A DNA stretch of 34,212 nucleotides from Methanobrevibacter sp. (GTDB lineage Archaea; Methanobacteriota; Methanobacteria; Methanobacteriales; Methanobacteriaceae), in contig NZ_JAUNXI010000021.1 of assembly GCF_030539875.1 (NCBI RefSeq), forward strand, positions 1 through 34,212, read 5' to 3'. Every line of letters starts with the position of its first letter. The stretch's first letter is position 1. The translations under genes were made by a program, and so were the position numbers. Below the pieces are notes generated by a model. That model ran no database searches, was not told the origin of the DNA, and worked only from the letters and a program-made list of their open reading frames with translations. This document shows, piece by piece, positions 1 through 7,364 of this stretch.

Positions 1-53
<53 letters not shown>

Positions 54-109
54 TTAAAAACTTGTTAAGATTTTTTATGGTTTCTATGTATCCTTTGTTT
101 TTTCTTTAA

Positions 110-192
110 GCGGGGGTGCCCGAGAGGCCAAAGGGGACAGGCTTAGGACCTGTTGACGCAGGTCTACCAGGGTTCAAATCCCTGCTCCCGCA
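110..192 (+). tRNA. tRNA-Leu (UAG)
   Basis: This is a complete class II tRNA of 83 bases. Acceptor strand GCGGGGG pairs with CTCCCGC (one G-U), and the discriminator is A at 192. The anticodon stem ACAGG/CCTGT holds the loop CTTAGGA with anticodon TAG. The long variable arm follows (about 152-165), as expected for leucine, and then a T-arm with loop TTCAAAT. CCA is not encoded. It sits 59 bases after tRNA-Glu in the same orientation, so the two may be co-transcribed. Confidence 0.95.
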
Positions 193-222
193 TTCTTACA
201 GTTTTTTCATTTTATTTCATTT

Positions 223-298
223 GCCGGGGTAGGGTAGGTGGTCATCCTCCGGGACTGTGGATCCCGGGACTCGGGTTCGAATCTCGGCTCCGGCCCCA
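223..298 (+). tRNA. tRNA-His (GUG), CCA encoded, no encoded G-1
   Basis: Acceptor GCCGGGG (223-229) pairs with CTCCGGC (288-294). T8 follows at 230. The anticodon stem CGGGA/TCCCG holds loop CTGTGGA with anticodon GTG. The discriminator is C at 295, as expected for archaeal tRNA-His, and CCA is encoded at 296-298, unlike the other tRNAs here. The base before G1 is T (222), so the extra G-1 that normally faces C73 in tRNA-His is not in the gene. It would have to be added after transcription, for example by a Thg1-type enzyme. Confidence 0.93.
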
Positions 299-376
299 TT
301 TATAAAAAACTATTTTTTTGATTACTTTTCAGATGCTCTCGCATTTTTATTATATATTGCTTTGAACAAATTAGGT

Positions 377-384
377 ATTATATA
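377..384 (+). promoter_or_regulatory. Candidate TATA box for hjc
   Basis: ATTATATA is centred about 31 bases before the hjc ATG at 412. There is no Shine-Dalgarno-like sequence before that ATG. With usual archaeal spacing, transcription would begin only a few bases before the start codon, giving a nearly leaderless mRNA. This is inferred from position and composition only. Confidence 0.45.
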
Positions 385-411
385 GAATATTTTTTTACTT
401 GTTGTGTTATT

Positions 412-822
412 ATGGCTAAAAAAGGGTCTGCTGAAGAAAGGGATTTGGTACATAAACTTTGGGAAAGGAATTTTGCAGCTATGAGGGCTCCTGCATCTGG
501 GGGAGCTACTAAAAATCCATTGCCTGATGTTGTTGCAGGGAATGGCAATATATATTTGGCTATTGAAGTTAAAACAACTACCAAAGATAAAATCTACATT
601 GATTCGCTTCAAATTGATGAGTTATGCAAATTCTCAAAAATATTCGGTGCAAAACCCTATATAGGTATCAGATTTAAATACATCAAATGGCTTTTTTTGG
701 AACCTGATAAAACTCCTCGTACTCGAAATGGTAACTATAAAGTTGAAAAGGATTATGCTCTTGAAAAAGGACTGGAAATTGATGAGATAACAGGTATCGA
801 TAAGCAAATGAAATTAATGTAA
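412..822 (+). CDS. hjc: Holliday junction resolvase Hjc (archaeal type)
   Basis: This is an archaeal structure-specific endonuclease that cuts four-way DNA junctions in recombination and fork repair; it acts as a homodimer. The 136-residue length is usual for Hjc. The nuclease-fold catalytic set is visible: E9-R10 near the N-terminus, R25 followed by the S29-G30-G31 loop, D39 in the PDVV strand, and E52-V-K54 in the next strand. The QIDEL helix follows the core. The gene lies between tRNA-His and tRNA-Trp on the same strand, with its own TATA-like element and no clear ribosome binding site. A minus-strand reading frame over the same bases is a shadow. Assignment rests on the motif order and is strong. 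Confidence 0.93.
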   Translation: MAKKGSAEERDLVHKLWERNFAAMRAPASGGATKNPLPDVVAGNGNIYLAIEVKTTTKDKIYIDSLQIDELCKFSKIFGAKPYIGIRFKYIKWLFLEPDKTPRTRNGNYKVEKDYALEKGLEIDEITGIDKQMKLM

Positions 823-874
823 ATGATAATGTTTATATATTATTAAAATAAATTTATTACTGTATGTTATATGT

Positions 875-1022
875 GGGGTTATGGTGTAACCTGGCATCAT
901 CTGGGACTCCAGTTGTCTTTGAAGAAATATACGCGTAACTGAACAGTACCTGTTGTGATGAACAATTGGAGTACTGAGGCAAGAGAAATCCCAGGATCGG
1001 GGTTCAAATCCCTGTGACCCCA
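875..1022 (+). tRNA. tRNA-Trp (CCA) with 75-base intron
   Basis: Exon 1 (875-912) starts with acceptor GGGGTTA and contains anticodon-stem strand TGGGA (902-906) and anticodon CCA (909-911). Exon 2 (988-1022) resumes with A38 and TCCCA (989-993), then a T-arm with loop TTCAAAT, acceptor TGACCCC and discriminator A. The intervening 913-987 sits after position 37, the canonical archaeal intron site removed by the bulge-helix-bulge splicing endonuclease. CCA is not encoded. The exact splice points are inferred from the stem pairing; a one-base shift is possible. Confidence 0.92.
913..987 (+). ncRNA. tRNA-Trp intron containing a box C/D guide RNA
   Basis: A box C-type element GTGATGA (955-961) is followed by a 12-base guide (962-973) and box D CTGA (974-977), the standard archaeal spacing. 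Guide bases 963-972 pair with 906-915 of the same precursor over 10 pairs, including one G-U at 912. The fifth guide base before box D (G969) faces C909, which is C34 of the anticodon. An internal CTGA at 939-942 can serve as D', with a weak box C-like TTGAAGA at 919-925. Introns of euryarchaeal tRNA-Trp are known to act this way (first shown in Haloferax), directing 2'-O-methylation of C34. Confidence 0.82.
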
Positions 1023-1082
1023 TTTTCATATAAAACTTTTTTTCAAAAATTTTAATTACTTTCGTATTGATATTATTTATTC

Positions 1083-1694
1083 ATGTCAGACATTGTTTTT
1101 ATTTTAGGACTTAATTATGATTCAAATTGTTATCTGATTAATGACAATATTTTAGTTGATACTGGAGCCGGTCAAAACAAGGAGTATTTATTCTCTAAAT
1201 TACGTGAAAACGGTGTTGAACCGGAAGATATTGAATTGGTTGTTAATACTCACTGTCATTTTGACCATATCGGAGGTAATCATTTTTTCCCAAATGCCAA
1301 AATTGCGGTTCATAAATTGGATGCAATTCCAATTAAAAATGAGGATACTTTAGGAACTGCAGCTAGTGCCTTTGGTTTTGATGATGCCAGTAATTCCCGT
1401 GTAGACATTGAATTAGAAGAAGGGGATGAAATAGCTGATTTTAAAGTAATTCATACTCCTGGCCATACTAGTGGCGGCATTTCTCTATGGGACGGTGAAA
1501 CACTAATCTGCGGTGATACTATTTTTGCCGGAGGGGGTGTTGGTAGAATGGATATTGGTGGAAACTATGAGGATATGAAAAAAAGTATTGAAAAATTAAT
1601 GAAGTTAGATGTAGTAAAACTTTTCCCCGGCCATGGACCTATTTTGGAAAATAATGGGAAAGAACATATTAAAATGTCTTATTCATTTTTATGA
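1083..1694 (+). CDS. MBL-fold metallo-hydrolase (glyoxalase II-like)
   Basis: This 203-residue, probably cytosolic, metallo-beta-lactamase-fold hydrolase has the binuclear metal motif H57-C-H59-F-D61-H62, a later HTPGHTSGG histidine segment, the GDTIF aspartate strand and a C-terminal PGHGP histidine. The order and spacing fit the glyoxalase II/hydroxyacylglutathione-hydrolase-like branch, which covers many thioesterases. The substrate cannot be told from sequence. The start has no visible ribosome binding site and follows the tRNA-Trp gene by 60 bases, so a short or leaderless transcript is likely. Its 3' end overlaps the 3' end of trkA on the other strand by six bases, leaving no room for separate terminators. 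Confidence 0.88.
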   Translation: MSDIVFILGLNYDSNCYLINDNILVDTGAGQNKEYLFSKLRENGVEPEDIELVVNTHCHFDHIGGNHFFPNAKIAVHKLDAIPIKNEDTLGTAASAFGFDDASNSRVDIELEEGDEIADFKVIHTPGHTSGGISLWDGETLICGDTIFAGGGVGRMDIGGNYEDMKKSIEKLMKLDVVKLFPGHGPILENNGKEHIKMSYSFL

Positions 1695-2348
1695 ATTCTT
1701 TTCTAACTTTTTGGATACTTTTTTAAATGTTCCTCTTTTTACAAGAACGGAAACCTTTTCACCACGGCTAATTATATTGTCGGGCTGCGGAATAACTAAT
1801 GTTTTATTTTGATAAGCTGCGATAATTATAAAATCTTTTGTTGGAGAAACATCTTTGAATTTTTTACCAATAATTTTATCATTGGTTATGGTCATATCTA
1901 AGATTTCTCCATCTCCCTGACCGATTGTCATCAGTTCGGCTGTATTCGGTCTTGTAACAACCTTTTGCAAATATGATGCAGCTGCTCTTTCGGGGCTGAT
2001 TACTTTTTCAATTCCAACTTCTTTAAACGCTTCTTCGTGGTCAGGATTACTTACTCTGGCAATAATATGGGGGACATTATATTTTCTAACTAAAATGCAT
2101 GAAAGTAAGTTTGCCTCATCATTTCCGGTTGTTGCAATGAAGTATTCGGCATCTTCGATGTTTATTTCTTCAAGTACTTTGGAGTTTGTTCCGTTTCCAC
2201 AAACAACCAATGCATCAAGCTCTGATGCAACTTCACCACATAATGATTCATCACTTTCAATTAGTGTAATGTCGTATCCTTCATTAATTAATAAATTTGC
2301 AAGAGCAAGTCCGACACGGCCTCCTCCCATAATTATCACATAATCCAT
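1689..2348 (-). CDS. trkA: Potassium uptake regulatory subunit TrkA/KtrA
   Basis: This is the cytoplasmic nucleotide-gated subunit of a Trk/Ktr potassium transporter. The 219-residue protein has an N-terminal Rossmann fold (TrkA-N/RCK) with dinucleotide-binding loop G8-G-G-R-V-G13 and an acidic residue at the end of the second strand (IESD, about 31-34). A C-terminal TrkA-C ligand-binding domain lies at about 135-215. The single-repeat length matches KtrA and archaeal TrkA rather than the double-length E. coli TrkA. It follows trkH after 52 bases on the same strand and has a good GGTGAT ribosome binding site, so the pair is likely an operon. The 3' end is convergent with the MBL gene. Confidence 0.92.
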   Translation of the reverse strand: MDYVIIMGGGRVGLALANLLINEGYDITLIESDESLCGEVASELDALVVCGNGTNSKVLEEINIEDAEYFIATTGNDEANLLSCILVRKYNVPHIIARVSNPDHEEAFKEVGIEKVISPERAAASYLQKVVTRPNTAELMTIGQGDGEILDMTITNDKIIGKKFKDVSPTKDFIIIAAYQNKTLVIPQPDNIISRGEKVSVLVKRGTFKKVSKKLEKNS

Positions 2349-2400
2349 TTAATCACCTTTAACAATAAATAATCAATATTTATTTTTAAAGATTATAAAC

Positions 2401-3834
2401 TTATCTTTTAAAAAGTTCAAAAACGGCCCTTAATGAAATTAGCACCGGATATATTTCCAGCCTTCCTGTCCACATATTAATCATTGATACTATTTTTAAG
2501 ACAGGAGGCATGTGACCTGAGATAATTCCAAGGTCCAAACCGTTATTGCCCTGAAGAGATACTACTGAGAATAGGCTGTCAAATGGATCGTATCCCCACA
2601 GGCAGAATAACGCCCATGAAATAAGTATGAATATGAAATATAATGTAATATAATTTCCAGATTGCGCCACTACTCTTTCAGGTATCTGTCGGCCTTGTAA
2701 TTTTATTGGAACAACTCTGCCACTTGGTGATAGGATTTCAAGTATGTGTCTGTAAATTCCTTTAAAAAAGGTAATTACTCTAACAAGTTTGATAGCACCT
2801 ACTGTGGATCCGTTGGAACCTCCAGTCAGCATCAGGCACATTAAACAAATCAATACAAATGATGGCCAACCAGCCATTGCTGCCGGGGATGCGACGTTTG
2901 CTCCAGTTGTTGTTAGTGCTGAGACTACTGTAAATAACAGGTCTATCGGAACGATATTTGAGACATAATAAAGCATCAGTGTTACAAAAGCTATTATGCA
3001 AATAATTAATTTAAATTGCAAATCTTCAATTAAAGATTTTCCTCTTGTACTTATGACTTTGTAATGGATTAAAAAGCTTGTTGCTCCCAATATCATCAAA
3101 ACAATGGAGACTAAATAAACCAAATCGCTATTGTAAAATCCCATATTTGCGTTTTTAATGCTCATACCGCCGGTTGAGATTATGGCAAATGTGTTGCAGA
3201 TTGAATCAAAAACAGGAAGTCCTGCCAGCAAATACAGTACAATTCCTAAAATGGTATAAATTACATATATCTCTATTGTTTTTTTGAGAGTAGCTTTTGT
3301 GCTGGGTTTTATACGTTCTTCACGGGCTTCTGATTCGTATAATTTGGAGGATGTTGTTCCGGGTTTGGATAAAATGCTGATAATCATAACAACAACTCCT
3401 AAACCTCCAATCCACTGTTCAAAAGCTCTGAAAAACAGTATGCTATGGGGCAATATTTCCACATTGGAAAACATGGTCATTCCAGTACCGGTTAAAGCAG
3501 ACACACTTTCAAAAACTGCATCAATAGGTGCAAGGGGGGTTGCAAGGGTAAAAACCAATCCTCCAATAACTCCCGCCCATAACCATGCAAATGAAGAAAT
3601 AATCATTCCATGTTTAAGCCGCATCTTTTTTTTAGAATAACTGTTTAAATATTTTATGCAGAAAATGCCGAGACATATGGATATTGCTGACGGTAGGATA
3701 AAACTAATCAAATCAAACTCAAAATAAACCAAATCCACTATTAATGGTGCTAAACACATCAATCCAATTCCGACCATTAAATATCCTGAATTCATTCCTA
3801 CAATCAGTAAATCAGTTTTTGTTATATATCTCAT
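2401..3834 (-). CDS. trkH: Potassium uptake transporter membrane subunit TrkH/KtrB
   Basis: This is the potassium-translocating membrane subunit (477 residues, mostly hydrophobic) of a Trk/Ktr system. It shows the four pore-loop repeats of the superfamily: TGTGMT (about 116-121), STGGMS, TTTGAN and the degenerate fourth loop QGNNGLDLG near the C-terminus, each between membrane helices. Paired with the downstream trkA, which would gate it. The ATG at 3834 has no Shine-Dalgarno sequence. It lies about 33 bases from the centre of a palindromic TATA element shared with the divergent gene at 3902, suggesting a nearly leaderless transcript. The family call is firm; whether uptake is proton- or sodium-coupled is not visible. 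Confidence 0.93.
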   Translation of the reverse strand: MRYITKTDLLIVGMNSGYLMVGIGLMCLAPLIVDLVYFEFDLISFILPSAISICLGIFCIKYLNSYSKKKMRLKHGMIISSFAWLWAGVIGGLVFTLATPLAPIDAVFESVSALTGTGMTMFSNVEILPHSILFFRAFEQWIGGLGVVVMIISILSKPGTTSSKLYESEAREERIKPSTKATLKKTIEIYVIYTILGIVLYLLAGLPVFDSICNTFAIISTGGMSIKNANMGFYNSDLVYLVSIVLMILGATSFLIHYKVISTRGKSLIEDLQFKLIICIIAFVTLMLYYVSNIVPIDLLFTVVSALTTTGANVASPAAMAGWPSFVLICLMCLMLTGGSNGSTVGAIKLVRVITFFKGIYRHILEILSPSGRVVPIKLQGRQIPERVVAQSGNYITLYFIFILISWALFCLWGYDPFDSLFSVVSLQGNNGLDLGIISGHMPPVLKIVSMINMWTGRLEIYPVLISLRAVFELFKR

Positions 3835-3861
3835 TATTGTAATACTATGGATAAATCTCTA

Positions 3862-3873
3862 TATAAATTTATA
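3862..3873. promoter_or_regulatory. Palindromic TATA element shared by divergent genes
   Basis: TATAAATTTATA is a perfect 12-base palindrome in the 67-base gap between trkH and the flippase-like gene. Its centre is about 33 bases from one start codon and about 34 from the other. Neither start has a ribosome binding site. The symmetry means TBP could assemble in either direction at the same site, so the two genes may share one promoter core. Confidence 0.55.
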
Positions 3874-3901
3874 AGTATGGAGAATAATAATTATTATAAC
3901 T

Positions 3902-4963
3902 ATGGATAAAAAATCATTATTTTTTCTTGGAATCAGTCTTCTTATATTGGCTGTAATGTTGTGGCTGGTGGGAATAGAAGAAGTTTTGGCCGCATTAAAG
4001 ATTGCAAAACTGGATTTGATTATCTTAGCTATTGCTATACAAGTGATTACTTATGGATTGTATACTTTACGTTGGCAGATACTTAACAATCTGGCAGATA
4101 TTAATACAAGCTTTAAAAAACTGTTCCCGATGGTTTTGGTAGGGCTTGCTGTTAATAATATCACTCCTTCCGGACGTGGAGGGGGAGAACCAGTAAGGGC
4201 ATATATTCTGTCTAAAGAAGATGGATATCCAATGAGGGAGACATTTGCCACTGTTGTAGCAGACAGGGCTTTGGACACTTTTCCATTTGTATTGCTGGCG
4301 ATTATAACAATAATTGGAATGCCGTTCTATTTCAATTTGGATTTGTGGTTGATTATTGTAATGGTCTTATCAGTAATTGTTATAATTATTCTTTTAGTTG
4401 TAATTGTTTACATGTCTGTGAATCCTAAATTTGGAAAACGTGTTGATAATTGGATTATTGGATTGGTTAGAAGGTTTTATAAGAAAAATTCAGCTGAATT
4501 GGAAAATAAAATTCATTCTGTAATATCTGACTTCCAAAATACCATGAAAATAGTGATTTCAAGTAAAAAAGTTACTTATTATGCATTGCCGTTATCCTTT
4601 GTTATCTGGATTTTGGAGATTTTAAGAGTTTATTTTGTATTTTTAGCTTTTGGAGCAAATATTAGTCCGATTATTATAGGGGAAGTTTTCATCATTGCTT
4701 CATTGGTAGGTATGATTCCTCTTCTTCCGGGAGGCCTTGGTGCTGTTGACGGAATTATGGTTGTATTTTATTCCGTTGCAGGAATATCTGCTTCAATCAG
4801 TGCTGCAGCAACTCTCATCGAAAGATTAATTTCATTTTGGTTGGCTACAATTTTGGGAATGGTCATTTTGCCTCAGTATGGGTCTTCAATTTTGGATAAG
4901 GCTTCATTAGGTTCATCTTCTGATGAGATTGAAGATGCTTTTGAAGATGAAACAGATAATTAA
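3902..4963 (+). CDS. LPG synthase TM-like (UPF0104) membrane flippase family protein
   Basis: This 353-residue integral membrane protein has about eight predicted hydrophobic helices and belongs to the UPF0104/lysylphosphatidylglycerol synthase transmembrane family. Typical segments are GLAVNNITPSGRGGGEPVRAY (about 81-101), the ADRALDTFPF stretch, and the C-terminal LLPGGLGAVDG loop (about 275-285). It lacks the cytosolic MprF catalytic domain, so it is not itself an aminoacyl-phosphatidylglycerol synthase. In archaea these are conserved transporters or flippases of unknown substrate, often thought to act on lipid-linked compounds. The C-terminus is acidic (DEIEDAFEDETDN). It is transcribed divergently from trkH through the shared TATA element and lacks a visible ribosome binding site. 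Confidence 0.85.
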   Translation: MDKKSLFFLGISLLILAVMLWLVGIEEVLAALKIAKLDLIILAIAIQVITYGLYTLRWQILNNLADINTSFKKLFPMVLVGLAVNNITPSGRGGGEPVRAYILSKEDGYPMRETFATVVADRALDTFPFVLLAIITIIGMPFYFNLDLWLIIVMVLSVIVIIILLVVIVYMSVNPKFGKRVDNWIIGLVRRFYKKNSAELENKIHSVISDFQNTMKIVISSKKVTYYALPLSFVIWILEILRVYFVFLAFGANISPIIIGEVFIIASLVGMIPLLPGGLGAVDGIMVVFYSVAGISASISAAATLIERLISFWLATILGMVILPQYGSSILDKASLGSSSDEIEDAFEDETDN

Positions 4964-4982
4964 ATAGAAAACTTTATTTTAA

Positions 4983-4990
4983 TTTATATT
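4983..4990 (+). promoter_or_regulatory. Candidate TATA box for ftr
   Basis: TTTATATT lies about 61 bases before the ftr ATG at 5048, predicting a start near 5010 and a leader of about 35 bases. The leader region includes an A/T-only inverted repeat (5007-5014 with 5020-5027) whose importance is unclear. A ribosome binding site GGTGA is at 5039-5043. Positional inference only. Confidence 0.45.
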
Positions 4991-5047
4991 CATAAATTGT
5001 AATATAGCAAAAAATTTATTTTTTTGCATATTAATTTTGGTGAAATC

Positions 5048-5938
5048 ATGGAAATTAATGGCGTAGAAATTAAAGATACTTATGCAGAAGGTTTCGGAAT
5101 TAAAGTGACTAGAATTTTAGTTACTGCAGCAACTGAAGAATTGGCAAAAATCGCAGCAACTGAAGCAACCGGTTACGGAACTTCTGTTATTGGATGTCCT
5201 GCAGAAGCAGGTATTGATTGTTTTGTACCGGCTGAAAACACTCCTGATGGAAGACCTGGTTATGTTATCATGATCTGTCAAGGCGGTAAAAAAGCACTTG
5301 ACCATGAGTTAATGGAAAGAATTGGAATGTGTATTTTAACTTCTCCTACCGCAGCTGCATTCAACTATCTCGATGCTGAAGACACTTTAAAAACTGGTAA
5401 TAAACTAAAATTCTTCGGTGACGGATTTGAAAAAGAATGCGACATTGACGGAAGAAAAATCCACTCTATCCCGATTATGTCTGGTGATTTCTTAGTAGAA
5501 TCTGAATTCGGATACAAAGATGGGGTTGCTGGAGGAAACTTCTTTATCTTAGCAAAAGACCAAATGACTGGTGTAGAAGCAGCACAAGCTGCTGTTGAAG
5601 CTATTTCAAAAGTTGAAGGTGTAATCACTCCATTCCCTGGCGGTATGGTTGCATCAGGTTCTAAAGTAGGATCCAACAAATATTCAAAATTCTTAAACGC
5701 ATCTACTAACGAAAAAATGTGTGTAACCTTAAAAGGTGAAGTGGACTCAGATATTAGGGAAGATGCTGATGGTGTATTTGAAATTGTTATTGATGGTGTA
5801 GATGAAGAATCTGTCAAAGCAGCTATGAAAGCAGGTATCGAAGCAGCTTGCGATGTCGATGGAGTACTTGAAATTAGTGCAGGTAACTTCGACGGTAAAT
5901 TAGGTGCTTACATCATGAATTTACAAGACTTATTCTAG
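5048..5938 (+). CDS. ftr: Formylmethanofuran--tetrahydromethanopterin formyltransferase
   Basis: Ftr transfers the formyl group from formylmethanofuran to tetrahydromethanopterin, the second step of CO2 reduction to methane; it is a soluble homo-oligomer. From this start the protein has 296 residues, essentially the family's usual length, and begins [16 protein letters not shown] as in known Ftr proteins. Conserved segments include [55 protein letters not shown] and the C-terminal [11 protein letters not shown]. An upstream in-frame ATG at 5024 would add eight residues. The ATG at 5048 is preferred because GGTGA sits five bases before it and the homology begins there. The codon choice is that of a highly expressed gene, and a hairpin terminator follows directly. 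Confidence 0.97.
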   Translation: MEINGVEIKDTYAEGFGIKVTRILVTAATEELAKIAATEATGYGTSVIGCPAEAGIDCFVPAENTPDGRPGYVIMICQGGKKALDHELMERIGMCILTSPTAAAFNYLDAEDTLKTGNKLKFFGDGFEKECDIDGRKIHSIPIMSGDFLVESEFGYKDGVAGGNFFILAKDQMTGVEAAQAAVEAISKVEGVITPFPGGMVASGSKVGSNKYSKFLNASTNEKMCVTLKGEVDSDIREDADGVFEIVIDGVDEESVKAAMKAGIEAACDVDGVLEISAGNFDGKLGAYIMNLQDLF

Positions 5939-5969
5939 AGAATTTCATTCTCTTTTCTTTTTTTTTTAT
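5937..5969 (+). terminator. Hairpin plus T-tract after ftr
   Basis: The seven-base-pair stem AGAGAAT/ATTCTCT (5937-5943 with 5947-5953) has a three-base loop and overlaps the ftr stop codon. A long T-rich run follows to about 5969. It lies just before the convergent end of the potassium channel gene. It fits a U-tract-dependent archaeal terminator with added hairpin. Confidence 0.65.
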
Positions 5970-5973
5970 TTAT

Positions 5974-7104
5974 TCAGCATATCTCTTTTTTGGTTATTTC
6001 AGCAATTTGTTCATCTGTTAAATTGATTCCAATAATCTCTTCCATTTTCTCTAAATCCTTAATCAAATTATCTAGGGAATTTTTATCGGGTCCTAAAATA
6101 AAATGGGAATGGATATTGTTGGCAACTTTATATAGATTTTCCAATGCCATCTTCTGGTCATCATGTATTTGTAGGTAATTTCTGTATTTTTGACCATCCA
6201 CAAGTCTTGTTACATTTATTTCGCGTGTAAGTGGTGTCTTAACTCCTGGGAGGTGGTAATCAATATTTTCTAGGATGCATCCATGTTTATTAATTACTTT
6301 AAGTTCATCATATATCTCATTAAATGAGTGTCTTACGGTTATTCTTAAAAGATGGGGTTTGGTGGATTCAAAGTACATGTCCTGTCCTCCGCTTATTTCC
6401 GGAGAAACAACTTTATCTGCACCTGCTTTTCTAAGACGGGATATATTTCTAATTTTACTTGCTCTTGTAACAATCCATGCATCAGGGTTAGTTTCACGTA
6501 TTGTTAAAACAATAAACAGGTTGCTTACATCATTTCCGGTGCTTATAATTATGCTGTTGCATTTTTCATTAGCTAATTTAGCTATTAAATCATCTTCGGT
6601 AGCATCTTTGTTAATGGTAACGATTGAATCAGTTTCCTCAATGCTTTCGCAAACCTCTTTATCTTTTTCAAATATGATAATATTCTGATTTCTTTTTTTC
6701 AGTTCTTCAAATACTACTTTTCCGACTCTGCCGAATCCGCAAAGAATATAATAATCCTCCATGTCATTAATTTTTTTCATTTTCCTGGCCTCTTTTGAAT
6801 ATTTTCTCATTGTCTGTTGAAAATTTGTTAAAAATAAATTGAATACATAAGCAAGTATTGCAACGCCTGAGAGAGCTAATGTTGTTGCAAAAATCTTTTG
6901 AATTCCAGTTTGAGGTATATAATCTCCATAACCTACAGTTGCCATAGTTATGACAGAATAATAAACAGAATCAATAGGACTTAGACCCATTATAAAATAG
7001 GAACCAACAACTCCATAGATAAACAGTGCAATAACCGATACTAATCCTGCTGTCACATATCTTTTTGGCAGTTTTGTTAAGATCTTTATTGTAATTTTTC
7101 TCAT
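5974..7104 (-). CDS. Potassium channel with RCK domain (MthK-like)
   Basis: This is a membrane potassium channel subunit of 376 residues with its own cytoplasmic gating domain. Two membrane helices (about 17-40 and 70-92) flank a pore loop with the selectivity filter T56-V-G-Y-G-D61. A soluble RCK/TrkA-N domain follows with dinucleotide-type loop G123-F-G-R-V-G128. A TrkA-C-like domain lies at about 230-320. The architecture matches MthK of Methanothermobacter (336 residues). The extra 30-40 C-terminal residues form a charged, probably helical extension. The ATG has an AAGGA ribosome binding site. The gene is convergent with ftr. The ligand (calcium or nucleotide) cannot be read from the sequence. 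Confidence 0.92.
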   Translation of the reverse strand: MRKITIKILTKLPKRYVTAGLVSVIALFIYGVVGSYFIMGLSPIDSVYYSVITMATVGYGDYIPQTGIQKIFATTLALSGVAILAYVFNLFLTNFQQTMRKYSKEARKMKKINDMEDYYILCGFGRVGKVVFEELKKRNQNIIIFEKDKEVCESIEETDSIVTINKDATEDDLIAKLANEKCNSIIISTGNDVSNLFIVLTIRETNPDAWIVTRASKIRNISRLRKAGADKVVSPEISGGQDMYFESTKPHLLRITVRHSFNEIYDELKVINKHGCILENIDYHLPGVKTPLTREINVTRLVDGQKYRNYLQIHDDQKMALENLYKVANNIHSHFILGPDKNSLDNLIKDLEKMEEIIGINLTDEQIAEITKKEIC

Positions 7105-7364
7105 AGATGTTTTTTCCTTAATATTATTTCTAATAATTATATTTTAAGTAAAAAGTTATATTTTAATTTAAGGTAATCTTTCTCATTGCCTATTGGCACT
7201 GGCTTGGTGAAAATATTCGGCACGTTTAATTGTGGGAGGATATGTTGTGTTGAAAGTAAATCAACACCAATATTGCTTTGTTAATGTGATTTTTTATAAT
7301 TTTCCCAATAAAATTTTAAGTAATATGATAAACAAAGTTCATTTAAGTAAACAGGTGAATATAA

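Noticed and set aside
814-1029. 71-codon minus-strand frame
   Set aside because: It lies across the tRNA-Trp gene and its intron and has no ribosome binding site or recognisable protein features.
5007-5027. Hairpin GCAAAAAA/TTTTTTGC before ftr as a riboswitch or terminator
   Set aside because: It is nearly all A/T and overlaps the expected transcription start, so it is likely compositional.
5024-5047. Earlier in-frame ATG for ftr adding eight residues
   Set aside because: The ribosome binding site GGTGA lies between the two ATGs and known Ftr proteins begin MEINGVE at 5048.
5365-5817. 150-codon minus-strand frame inside ftr
   Set aside because: It is antisense to a highly conserved gene with strong codon bias, which creates open frames on the other strand; its protein is serine/proline-rich as typical of shadows.
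7186-7284. 32-codon cysteine-containing frame with TTG start
   Set aside because: It has a weak start, no ribosome binding site and is too short to support; it overlaps the inverted repeat region.
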